A stretch of DNA of 64,000 nt from contig CBDCXF010000001.1 of NCBI GenBank assembly GCA_965223755.1, positions 1,426,001-1,490,000 of the forward strand, read 5' to 3'. Of this stretch, positions 53,513-63,900 are shown piece by piece (within the stretch, counting starts at the first letter, position 1; each line of letters opens with the position of its first letter). The DNA is from CBDCXF01 sp965223755. Its GTDB lineage: Bacteria > Acidobacteriota > Thermoanaerobaculia > Multivoradales > JAHEKO01. The notes under the pieces are model-generated. The model was not told the origin of the DNA. It searched no databases and was given only the letters and a program-made list of their open reading frames with translations. Position numbers and translations under genes: made by a program.

Positions 53513-54340
53513 CTAGCCAGCGGCGGACTCGGTCGAAGCATCGCCGCCGATACGGACCTTGAAGTCCCGACCGGCCTCGGGCCCTGCCATTGCTGGCTGA
53601 CCGCTCTCGACCAGACCCAGAAGTGCAAAAGCATACAGCCTACGCAAGTTATCCGCGTACATGTGCGGACCGGAAGCCGCGAGTTCTTCAACTTGCAGGT
53701 AGCCGTTGACGGAACGCAGGAGTTCGAGATCCTGCGGTGACAAGTCCAAACGAATCGAGTCTTCCGGTCGATGTACTGGGCGCAGAACGCTCTCTGGGCC
53801 TCCCAGGACTCCCAGGATGCGACCGGGATCCGAGAGATTCTGAATTCCCTCGTAGATCAATGGTCGCAAAGGCATGCTGCCAACGCCCGATCGATGCGCA
53901 GGCTCTCCTGGCTGAAAACTGGCCTCTCCCTCCGACCACTCAAACAGCCCGAGCACAATTTCGCACATCTGCCCCCGGATGCCGTCGCGAACCTGACCTG
54001 GAGTCAGAACATCGGCGGCCACCAGGCGTTCGCCCAACTTCAGACCGCTGCCACCTGCTTCCGTGTGCTTCGCCAGGACCTCGCGGCTCACCATGCCAGA
54101 CTTTTCTAGAAACGCTCCGAGGCTGTCGCGCAGGTCGGTCGATGCCGCGTTGACGATATTTCCCTTGTCGATACTCAGCTCTTTGACCGCAAGCCCGCGA
54201 CTGACGGTCAAAGTCCCATCGACTCCCAGCCGCTCGATCGCCGAGAGGACTTCGGGAATCCCGGTATCTGTTAGCGAGATCCTGAACTCAGGTGCAGCTT
54301 CGTACGCGTTGGGCGCCATTGTGTCGGTCTGCTCGGCCAT
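53513..54340 (-). CDS. DUF4388 domain protein
   Basis: 275 aa from the ATG at 54340 (the longer frame begins with TTG). Residues about 20-120 match DUF4388 (LSAIERLGVDGTLTVSRGL, KELSIDKGNIVNAAS); such domains are common in Myxococcota and often fused to signalling modules. The rest is helical, ending in a Gly/Ala-rich tail. Divergent from moeA. Role unknown. Confidence 0.78.
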   Translation of the reverse strand: MAEQTDTMAPNAYEAAPEFRISLTDTGIPEVLSAIERLGVDGTLTVSRGLAVKELSIDKGNIVNAASTDLRDSLGAFLEKSGMVSREVLAKHTEAGGSGLKLGERLVAADVLTPGQVRDGIRGQMCEIVLGLFEWSEGEASFQPGEPAHRSGVGSMPLRPLIYEGIQNLSDPGRILGVLGGPESVLRPVHRPEDSIRLDLSPQDLELLRSVNGYLQVEELAASGPHMYADNLRRLYAFALLGLVESGQPAMAGPEAGRDFKVRIGGDASTESAAG

Positions 54341-54393
54341 CGCCAAAAAAAGCGGTTGATCCTACCACCGCATTTCATAACACTGTCGTAGCC

Positions 54394-55617
54394 ATGCAGC
54401 CTTCGCTTCCTTCACCACGGCAAGTTTGGTCCACCATCGAACCCCTCATCGAGCCGCTGTCTTTTGGACCGCAATCTGCCCAACATCTCGAGCTGACGCA
54501 GGCAGACGGACGCCGTTTGGTTAGCCCGATTTGCGCACAATCCGATCTGCCTCGCGCTGACATCTCCGCCATGGATGGCTACGCCTACCAGGGCGATCTA
54601 GACGCCGGCGCGACCTTGAACGTCATCGGCGAGATCGCAGCGGGGGCCGAGCCGAAGGTCGAAGTCAAGCGAGGTGACGCCGTCGCGATCATGACCGGGG
54701 GTTGTGTACCTCGGGGGGCAGATCGTGTGGTTCCAGTCGAACAAGTCGAAAAAGAAGCGGGCCTGATCTCGGTAATCAAGCCGGTCAGAGTGTGGGCTCA
54801 TATTCGCCGCCAGGCCGAGCTCCACGCTCGCGGCGACACGGTCGTTCATCCCGGCGTCATCCTGGATCCCGTCCATCTTGGGGTTGCCGCATCCCATGGA
54901 CTGGCCAGCGTCGCGGTCGCGCCATGCCCAAGGATCGGCTTTTTCACCACCGGCGACGAAGTCGTCGATCCCTCCCCTGAAAACGGGGAGCTTGATGCAA
55001 GCCTCATCTATGACTCCCACACACCCATGGTCCTCGCCGCTTGCCGGCGCAGGGGCGCCGCTGCAGAGAATCTGGGAATCGTCGACGACGACGAGTCGAA
55101 CCTGCGGGGTGCTTTGCAGCGAGCAGACCACGACATCGTCATCACTTCCGGCGGCGTCTCGGCTGGAAGCTACGATCTGGTCCCCAAGAGCGCGGTTGCG
55201 GCCGGATTCGAACCGCTGGTGCACGGTATCGCTATGCAGCCGGGCAAGCCGGTTTTTATCGCCCGTCGAAGCCGTCAGTGGCTGCTTGCGCTCCCTGGCA
55301 ACCCGGCCGCCGTTTGGGTTGCCTTCCAGCGTTTTGCCGTTCCGCTGCTCGCGGCCCTTGCTGGCGCCGAAACCCCATGGACTGCACATTGTCGGGACGT
55401 TGCCGTCACTTCGACGATTCACCCCCACCGCAGCCGCTGGCGATATCTGCCAGCCAAGATTGAGCGGCGTGACGGTAGTGTCTTCGCCGCCGCAAAACGA
55501 CCGTTGGGCTCGCACGACCTGGCAGCGTTTGCGGGAATGGACGCCCTGCTCGAACTCCCGCCAGGCGACAAAGCCATTCTTCAGGGCAGAATTTTGACCT
55601 CGATCTCGGCTGCCTAG
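54394..55617 (+). CDS. moeA: Molybdopterin molybdenumtransferase MoeA
   Basis: 407 aa. Inserts molybdate into adenylated molybdopterin. Seen: DISAMDGYAY, IMTGGCVPRGADRVVPVEQ, IGFFTTGDEVVDP, ITSGGVSAGSYDLV, MQPGKPVF and LPGNPAAVWVAF. ATG at 54394; the open frame upstream overlaps the divergent DUF4388 gene. No Moco riboswitch could fit in the roughly 50-bp gap. Confidence 0.95.
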   Translation: MQPSLPSPRQVWSTIEPLIEPLSFGPQSAQHLELTQADGRRLVSPICAQSDLPRADISAMDGYAYQGDLDAGATLNVIGEIAAGAEPKVEVKRGDAVAIMTGGCVPRGADRVVPVEQVEKEAGLISVIKPVRVWAHIRRQAELHARGDTVVHPGVILDPVHLGVAASHGLASVAVAPCPRIGFFTTGDEVVDPSPENGELDASLIYDSHTPMVLAACRRRGAAAENLGIVDDDESNLRGALQRADHDIVITSGGVSAGSYDLVPKSAVAAGFEPLVHGIAMQPGKPVFIARRSRQWLLALPGNPAAVWVAFQRFAVPLLAALAGAETPWTAHCRDVAVTSTIHPHRSRWRYLPAKIERRDGSVFAAAKRPLGSHDLAAFAGMDALLELPPGDKAILQGRILTSISAA

Positions 55618-55664
55618 CAGCTCAGTTTGTCTATTTGGGTTGGCGGCTGAGGGGCAATCGCGCC

Positions 55665-55698
55665 AAAAAAAGACCCCGGCCCCTTTAGGGGGGCCGGG
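55665..55698 (-). terminator. Strong intrinsic terminator
   Basis: On the minus strand a 9-bp GC stem (CCCGGCCCC / GGGGCCGGG, plus coordinates 55675-55698) with a 6-nt loop is followed by TCTTTTTTT. This is the only textbook Rho-independent terminator in the window. It lies about 380 bp beyond the stop of the nearest minus-strand gene, too far to serve that gene alone. Confidence 0.85.
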
Positions 55699-55798
55699 TT
55701 CCGAGTTGGGGGACAGTGGACTCGTGTGTGTGCGGGGGCGAGCCCACCGTCGGAGTTCCTACCGTGCCAGCCAAACACGGGTTTCGCCCGCCTCGGTT
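55665..55798 (-). ncRNA. Candidate sigma-54-driven small RNA, about 134 nt
   Basis: Predicted from a sigma-54 promoter (55809-55825) and an intrinsic terminator (55665-55698), both on the minus strand. The predicted RNA folds: an outer stem CCGAG / CTCGG (55796-55792 with 55705-55701) encloses a CGGG-CGAAA-CCCG hairpin or the alternative GCGGG pairing with CCCGC. A C-rich single-stranded stretch (GTCCCCCAAC) follows, then the terminator. The only reading frame across it (85 aa) runs through the terminator and shows no protein-like features. It does not show hallmarks of 6S, SRP, tmRNA, RNase P or a riboswitch I know. The adjacent activator gene is the natural regulator. Confidence 0.6.
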
Positions 55799-55808
55799 CC
55801 TTATTTAC

Positions 55809-55825
55809 TGCATGAGTGGTGCCAA
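55809..55825 (-). promoter_or_regulatory. Sigma-54 (-24/-12) promoter
   Basis: The minus strand reads TTGGCACCACTCATGCA. Against YTGGCACGRNNNTTGCW only two defined positions differ, and the invariant GG and GC have the exact 10-nt spacing. Predicted start near 55798. It needs an AAA+ activator, and one is encoded about 250 bp upstream on the same strand. Confidence 0.7.
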
Positions 55826-55905
55826 ATATTTCGGCGCATTGAAGACTACACAAGATCAATGAAAACAACACTTAGCATTTATTCTTCTTCGCTATAACGG
55901 ATCCC

Positions 55906-55927
55906 TTCACAGATCTCGATATGTGAA
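55906..55927. promoter_or_regulatory. Inverted repeat, possible activator binding site
   Basis: TTCACA-N10-TGTGAA, a perfect 6-bp dyad centred about 118 bp upstream of the predicted small-RNA start. This is the usual distance for enhancer sites of sigma-54 activators. Which protein binds is inference. Confidence 0.45.
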
Positions 55928-55938
55928 AAGCCAATAAA

Positions 55939-55977
55939 GTTGGCGGCGCAAGGCAGTGCAACACACCATGCGCCAAC
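55939..55977. promoter_or_regulatory. Long inverted repeat upstream of the small RNA
   Basis: Left arm GTTGGCGGCGCA and right arm TGCGCCAAC pair over 9 bp with a 3-nt bulge, 18-nt loop. A second activator site or an RNA stem in the 3' region of the activator mRNA are both possible. Confidence 0.4.
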
Positions 55978-56008
55978 ATAGTTGTCGGATCAATTCTGAT
56001 GAATCGAA

Positions 56009-56062
56009 ACTGTTTTGGGCGATTGGCCAACTCGTTCGGAACAGGAGCTTGGCCGAAACAGT
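56009..56062 (-). other. Nested inverted repeat just after the activator gene
   Basis: Outer arms ACTGTTT / AAACAGT (56009-56015, 56056-56062) and inner arms GGCCAA / TTGGCC (56025-56030, 56049-56054), starting 14 bp after the stop codon at 56076. It would form a large imperfect stem in the mRNA 3' end. No T-run follows. Confidence 0.45.
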
Positions 56063-56075
56063 CGCGTGACGACGC

Positions 56076-57545
<1,470 letters not shown>

Positions 57546-57671
57546 GAAAGAGCAGACGTTGTAGTTGCAGCAAGAAACTCCGAAACATTATCGGCGACGG
57601 CGCAGACCAAACCAAATGGAACAAATGGCTGTAGATCCGACGCCGTGCCACTATTCTAGTGACCCTTGCTC

Positions 57672-60600
57672 ATGCCGCGCCCACGGATTCTCACCGCCTC
57701 AACCAATTTGGCTCTACGCGAACTTGCGGCGACGGAGCTGGCTGATACCAGCCTGGACAAGACTTGGATTGTTGCCAGGCATCGCGACGCCGCAAATCGA
57801 CTGCTCTATTACTTGCTCGACCGTGCCTCCGCTGACCTCGTGGAGGACGGGTCGCAGACCGCCACAGCTTTGGGGGTCGAGCGCGGCACTCTGCTGCAAT
57901 GTGCGCAGCACATTGCTACCTCCCAACTCACGCTCTCAGGGTTCGTTCCGGCAACACAACTGGGCATCGAAGCCGCGGTTTTGCGGGGTCTCTCCGAGGC
58001 CCATAGCGACCTGATCCACCTGGCAGCGATCGGAAAGGCGCACGGCATGGCGAGTCGTTTGGCGGCGACGCTATCCGAGACCAAACACCAAGATGTCGAT
58101 CGGCGGCGATTGGCGCATGTCGCGCCGGTGGGAAGCGATATCGACAAGATCTCTCGAGCCTACGATGAGGCCCTCCGTGAAGCCCATATCGCCGACTCGG
58201 CTGATGTGCTCGATCGCGCCATCACCGTACTTGGCCAGGGTGAGCCCACAATCGATCGATTGGTCCTTTTCGATCACCCGGTCACCAGCACACTGGAAGT
58301 TAAGTTCCTGCACCGACTGGCTACCGTTGGAGTGGATTGCCGCGCAATCGCACTGGATCGCGATGAAGCAACGTTGCAGCGCTTGCGCAGAGCTTGGGGC
58401 GACGCCGACGAGATCGCCGAACCGACGACCGGGCAAGAGAAAGCCACTTCGGACAAAGGACTCGACCGTTTGCGTTCCCGCTTATTTGCGGGCGGTGAAC
58501 GAGCGCAGACAAAAGCAGAGGTCGACGACAGCTTCGAAATCGTCGCTGCGGAGGGAGAAGATCGTGAAGCACTCGAGCTGGTCCGTCGCATTCAACTCCA
58601 GGCTGAAGCGGGCCAAAGCTACGACCGCTTCGGTGTCGTCGTGCGAACTCCTGACATCTACCAGCCGGTGTTGGAGGAGGCGTTTTCCCGCGCTGACATT
58701 CCAGCGCACTTCAGCCGTGGCGTCTTGCGCCCCGATCCCACCGGCCGTGCGTTCCTCGCCCTCCTCAAGTGCAGACACGAGGAGTATTCAGCGAACCGAT
58801 TCGCCGAGTACCTGTCATTGGGACAAGTCCCATCGTTCGTTCCACAGGATAAGGATGTTTGGGTCATCGGCGGTGACCAAGCCGTTCCGCAGGTCAATGT
58901 CGACGACAGTCTCGACCTCGACAGCGCGCAACTGAGCCTCGGCCTCACCGCACCGAAAACCGAATCGAATGGCGCCCCCACCGCGGTCAGTAAAGTTGGC
59001 GAAGAACCCCCAACTCGACCGGTTTTTCCGCGCCGGTGGGAGCGCTTGCTGGTCGAGGCATCGGTCATCGGGGGACTGGATCGTTGGCGCGAGAGGTTGG
59101 CCGGCCTCGAACGGGAACTGCAACTCCAGTTGAGCCACGCATCGATCGAGGATGGGCCGCGTGCCGCGGCTCTCCAGTCGACTCTTGAGCAAGTCCGCGA
59201 TTTGCAAACGTTCGCTCTGCCGTTGATTCAACGCCTCTCGACCCTACCCTCGAGGGCAGACATCGGCGATTGGATACCTCTTCTCGAGGATCTCGCACGA
59301 ACCGCTCTGCGCCATCCGCAACGGGTCCTGTCGCTGCTCGCAGACCTCAGGCCGATGGCGGGCGTCGGTGAGATGAGTCTCGCCGAGATTCATCAACTTT
59401 TACAGCAGCATCTAAACGATCTGCGCATCAAGCCACCGGGCTCCCCCTATGGCAAAGTTTTCGTTGGCACTCCAGAGGAATTTCGCGGGCTGTGCTTCGA
59501 CACGGTGCTGGTTTGCGGCCTGGCTGAAGGGATCTTTCCGCGCAAGGTCCGCGAAGATCCACTGCTCCTTGACGAGGCCCGGCGAAACGTCGATGCGAAT
59601 CTTGCTACCAATGCCGAACGCATCGCTTCCGAGCGCTTGCGGCTGCAGACCGCAGTCGCAGCAGCGAAGAGTCGACTAGTAATTTCCTATCCAACTTGGG
59701 ATGGGCTTACAGGCCGAGCACGAGTGCCTTCGTTCTACGCCTTCGACGCGGTTTCTGCGGCCTACGATCGTGTCGACCTTCTCACCGACCTGAGCATCGC
59801 CGGAGAGGCTGGCGTCGATCCGAGCGTGGCCATCGACGCCGCCGAGTACGACATTACGCGAACGACTCCGCTGCTCTCCGACAGTTCCTCGCAAATGGGC
59901 CAACTCAACTATCTTTTGAGCACCAACCCCAATCTGGAGCGGTCACTGCGGACACGCGGACGCAGGTGGCTCAACTTCCTGTCCAACGCAGACGGCCTGG
60001 TCGACCCCGACGACGAAAGCCTCGCTCGTCTGGCAGCCTATCGACTGCGTTCGCGGCGCTATTCACCAACGGCTCTTCAGCACTTTGCCATCTGTCCCTA
60101 CCGCTTCTATCTTCAAGGTGTCCTACGGCTGCGCAAACGTGAGGAGACTCGCGATCTCGAGCAAATGGACCCTTTGACTCGCGGGAGCTTCTACCACTCC
60201 GTCCAGTTTCGCTTTCTTCGCGACCTCACAGCCGAGGCGGGGCTCGAATTCTCCACCGAGCGCGCCGACGAACTCCTGCAAGCCCTCGACAACGCCATCA
60301 AGGCAGTCGCGGAGGAATACACCCAGGAGCTTCGGCCAGCACTGCCGGCGGTCTTCAACGGCGAGATCGAAGGCATCCGCACCGATCTGCGTGGTTGGCT
60401 TCGCCAACTTCTTTCCGACTCCGACTACGTTCCCAACAACGTCGAGCTGTCGTTTGGTTTGCCGATTGACGGCGAACACGATCCCGCCAGTCGCGACCAA
60501 CCGGTCGAGATTCTGGATCGCTTACTCGCCAAGGGCTCCATTGACATGGTCGAAAAAGCGCAGGCCGGGGGATACCGGGTTACCGACCACAAGACCGGCA

Positions 60601-60983
60601 AACCCATCGACACGCGTAGCCTCACCGTCGGTGGCGGCGAGGCGCTGCAACCCCTCATCTACGCTTTTGCCGCAGAACAACTTCTAGGCGAAAAAGTGAC
60701 CGAAGGACGGCTCTGGTACTCGACCCGCCGGGGCCGCTACAGCAGTCTCACCGTTCCCACCGGTGAGTACCAACGGCAGTCCCTGGCGACGGTTTTAGAC
60801 ACTGTGGATCAGGCGATCGAAACCGGCTTCCTCCCCGCGGCTCCCCGCTCAGGTGCCTGCACTTATTGCGATTACCGCTCGGTTTGCGGCCCTCATGAGG
60901 AACTTCGCATCGCCATTAAGGCGCGTACCGCTGCTACCCAAAAGCGATTGGCCGACCTCACACACATGAGGAACATGGAGTGA
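57672..60983 (+). CDS. AddB-like exonuclease with PD-(D/E)XK nuclease domain
   Basis: 1103 aa from the ATG at 57672 (a TTG lies two codons earlier). The N-terminal two-thirds are helicase-like but with no Walker A, as expected of an inactivated UvrD-type subunit (middle segment VFVGTPEEFRGLCFDTVLVCG). The C-terminal nuclease domain (about residues 795-1085) opens with YSPTALQHFAICPYRFYL and has GSIDMVE and VTDHKTGK. Its Cys (FAICPY and ACTYCDYRSVC) form the iron-sulfur staple of AddB-type enzymes. With the next gene it should process double-strand breaks for recombination. Confidence 0.88.
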   Translation: MPRPRILTASTNLALRELAATELADTSLDKTWIVARHRDAANRLLYYLLDRASADLVEDGSQTATALGVERGTLLQCAQHIATSQLTLSGFVPATQLGIEAAVLRGLSEAHSDLIHLAAIGKAHGMASRLAATLSETKHQDVDRRRLAHVAPVGSDIDKISRAYDEALREAHIADSADVLDRAITVLGQGEPTIDRLVLFDHPVTSTLEVKFLHRLATVGVDCRAIALDRDEATLQRLRRAWGDADEIAEPTTGQEKATSDKGLDRLRSRLFAGGERAQTKAEVDDSFEIVAAEGEDREALELVRRIQLQAEAGQSYDRFGVVVRTPDIYQPVLEEAFSRADIPAHFSRGVLRPDPTGRAFLALLKCRHEEYSANRFAEYLSLGQVPSFVPQDKDVWVIGGDQAVPQVNVDDSLDLDSAQLSLGLTAPKTESNGAPTAVSKVGEEPPTRPVFPRRWERLLVEASVIGGLDRWRERLAGLERELQLQLSHASIEDGPRAAALQSTLEQVRDLQTFALPLIQRLSTLPSRADIGDWIPLLEDLARTALRHPQRVLSLLADLRPMAGVGEMSLAEIHQLLQQHLNDLRIKPPGSPYGKVFVGTPEEFRGLCFDTVLVCGLAEGIFPRKVREDPLLLDEARRNVDANLATNAERIASERLRLQTAVAAAKSRLVISYPTWDGLTGRARVPSFYAFDAVSAAYDRVDLLTDLSIAGEAGVDPSVAIDAAEYDITRTTPLLSDSSSQMGQLNYLLSTNPNLERSLRTRGRRWLNFLSNADGLVDPDDESLARLAAYRLRSRRYSPTALQHFAICPYRFYLQGVLRLRKREETRDLEQMDPLTRGSFYHSVQFRFLRDLTAEAGLEFSTERADELLQALDNAIKAVAEEYTQELRPALPAVFNGEIEGIRTDLRGWLRQLLSDSDYVPNNVELSFGLPIDGEHDPASRDQPVEILDRLLAKGSIDMVEKAQAGGYRVTDHKTGKPIDTRSLTVGGGEALQPLIYAFAAEQLLGEKVTEGRLWYSTRRGRYSSLTVPTGEYQRQSLATVLDTVDQAIETGFLPAAPRSGACTYCDYRSVCGPHEELRIAIKARTAATQKRLADLTHMRNME

Positions 60984-63900
60984 CCCAGACACCCAACTTC
61001 ACTGATCTGGAGAAACAGGATGCGGTCGCGCGGCAGCGGATCTCCACCGACCTCGGAACGTCGTTCGTCGTCGAGGCCGCCGCCGGCACGGGTAAGACCA
61101 CCGCGCTCATCAAGAGGCTGGTTGCCGTACTCGCGGATGGAGAGGCAGAAGTCCACGAGATCGTTGCCGTCACTTTCACTCGCAAGGCCGCGGGGGAGCT
61201 GAAACTCAAGCTGCGAGTCGAACTCGAACAGGCGCGGTCCGACCTCGACCCCACCTCGGCCCAGTACCGCCACGTGGACCGTTCGCTGGCGCGCCTCGAG
61301 GAGGCAACCATCGGCACCATTCACTCCTTCTGCGCTGAGATTCTTCATCAACGACCGATCGCCGCCGGCATCGACCCCAACTTCGTTGAACTGGATCGAG
61401 AACAAGCGGATGTGCTGCACGAACAGGTTTTTCGCCGATGGATCCAAGAGCAACTCGGCGATCCGTCACCGGCGTTGCAGCGGACTCTCGCTCGACTCGC
61501 GCACGCGCCGGCCTGGCTCTCGGAGCCGCCTTTAGAGCGATTGCGCAGGGCCGCTCTCATGCTGCTCGACTGGAGGGATTTCGACGCCCCTTGGCAACGG
61601 CCGGAGATCGACCTAGCTGTCGAAATCGATCGACTCACCGACCGGACTCTGGAAATCGCGGCGATGTCGGAAGGCGGAGGGCAATCCGACCCCCTGTTTC
61701 GCTCCTTGGCTCCGGTCCGCGACCTCGCCGACTGGGTGTTGAGGACGGAAAGCGAAGGTGCCCGAATCTATCCAGAACTGGAAGCGCGCCTTGGAGCTGT
61801 TCAAAGAGAACTGTCGGGCAATCGCTGGAAGGGCCGCGGCGATCACTACACCCATGAGGTTCTGCGTGGCGACATGCTCGCCGCCAAGCACTCGCTGACT
61901 GTCGAGTTGGACGAGTTCGCGCAGCGCTCCGACGCCGACCTTGCAGCGGCTCTTCACTCCGAACTGGCGCCGCTGATGGACGCCTACGACCACGCCAAAA
62001 GGCAACTTGGCGGGCTCGATTTCGCTGACTTGCTGCTGCAGACCCGCGATCTGCTGACTCGCGACCAAGATGTACGCGCCCATCTTCAGCGCCAATACAA
62101 GTACATCTTCGTCGACGAGTTCCAGGACACCGACCCGATTCAGGCCGCCATCCTCCTCCTGCTCACCGCCGACGACGCCAGCGTTCGCGACTGGCGGCAG
62201 GTAACCCCGGAGGCCGGCAAACTGTTCTTGGTTGGCGACCCCAAACAGTCCATTTATCGATTTCGTCGCGCCGATGTCCGCTTCTACCAGCAGATTCAGG
62301 ATTACTTGCTGGCGCGCGGAGTCGAGAGGCTCTACCTCTCCCGCAGCTTCCGTTCGCTCCAGTCACTACAGCAAACAGTCAACGCAGCATTCGCGACCGC
62401 CATGCACGAAGATCATGAGGCAGGGCAGGCGCAATATGTCCCACTCCTCCCGGTGCGCGATCGAGATGGCGACGCCGACCGCGGATCGGCCGCCCAACCT
62501 TCGGTAATCGCTCTGCCCGTGCCGCGCCCTTACGGGCGCTATTCGCTCGCCAAAAGCGCCGTCGAAGCTTCCCTCCCGGATACGACTGCCGCCTTCATTC
62601 AATGGTTGGTGGAGGAATCCGGCTGGACCATCGAAGACCCCGCCAGCGGCAAGTCCGTCGCGATTCGACCTCGGCATATCTGTCTGCTCTTTCGTCGATT
62701 TGTCGGCTGGAAAACCGATATCACCAACGGCTATGTACGCGCCCTCGAGTCACGCGGCCTCCCCCACATGCTCGTCGGCGGGCGTTCTCTGCATCACCGC
62801 GAGGAAATCGAAACGCTGCGCACGGCGTTGATGGCTATCGAGTGGCCGAGCGACGAACTCTCGGTCTACGCGACGCTCAAGGGATCTTTGTTCGCTCTGC
62901 CGGATGAACAGCTCTTTCTCTACCGTGAGCATGGGGGCAAGCTCGACCCGCTGGCCGCCCGCATTGACGACGCCCGCTTTGCCGATGTCGCGTCCGCACT
63001 CGACGTCTTGGCCGCGGCCCATCGGCAGCGCAACAGGATTCGAATCGCCACCACCATCGGCAACCTGCTACGCGAGACGCGCGCCCATGCGGGGTTTGTC
63101 CTCCGTCCCGCCGGGCGCCAGGTGCTGGCCAACATCAACCACCTAGTCGGCGTAGCGCGCGCCTGGGAACGGCGGGACGGCAGTTCCTTTCGCGGTTTCG
63201 TCGAATACCTGGTGCGTGAATCAGAGAGCTTTTCCACCCGTCAGCCGGCAATCATCGAAGAAACCGATGAAGGGGTCCGCGTCATGACCCTACACAGCGC
63301 CAAAGGCCTTGAGTTTCCGGTCGTGATCCTCGCTGACCCCACCACCAACGCCACCAAAGCACCATCCCTGGCGGTCGACGCGGAGATGGGGCTGTGCGCC
63401 CAAAGAATTCTTGGCCTTGCCCCTCACGATCTCCTCGAAAGGCAAGAGGTCGAACACACGCGAGATCGGGCTGAGGCGGTGCGCGTCGCCTATGTTGCCG
63501 CCACTCGAGCCCGCGACTTGTTGGTGGTACCGGCGGTCGGCGACCTCGACCGCAATGGGAACTTCTTTCCCAGCCAAGGTTGGCTAGCTCCTCTTTACTC
63601 TGCCGTCTATCCGAAGCGCGAGCGCTTCCATCTTCCCGTGGTGGCCGACAAGTGCCCTCGCTTTGGCTCGTCGAGTGTCTTGGAGCGCCCAGTCGACATG
63701 GATGGCCGTGACGATCATTCGGTACGCCCGGGGCTGCACAAACCACAGATCGGCAACCACCAAGTCGTGTGGTGGGATCCGGCGGCACTCAACCTCGACG
63801 CTCCCAGCAACTTCGGCCTGGTACACAAGAATCTTCTCGCCGAGCCGCAGGACGGCGATGGCGGCCGGAAAGAGTACGAAGCGTGGAGGCAGCGCCGAAG

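Noticed and set aside
55614..55871. 85-aa minus-strand frame over the small-RNA locus
   Set aside because: It runs through the intrinsic terminator stem, has a proline-rich low-complexity end and no ribosome binding site.
55665..55900. 6S RNA, SRP RNA, tmRNA, RNase P or a riboswitch in the same interval
   Set aside because: None of the conserved cores I know (for example the SRP GGAAG loop, the 6S promoter-like bubble, GEMM or TPP motifs) can be found.
57634..57651. Sigma-54-like element upstream of the activator gene
   Set aside because: The -24 part (GTGGCACGG) is good but the -12 GC is absent at the right spacing, so autoregulation through this site is not supported.
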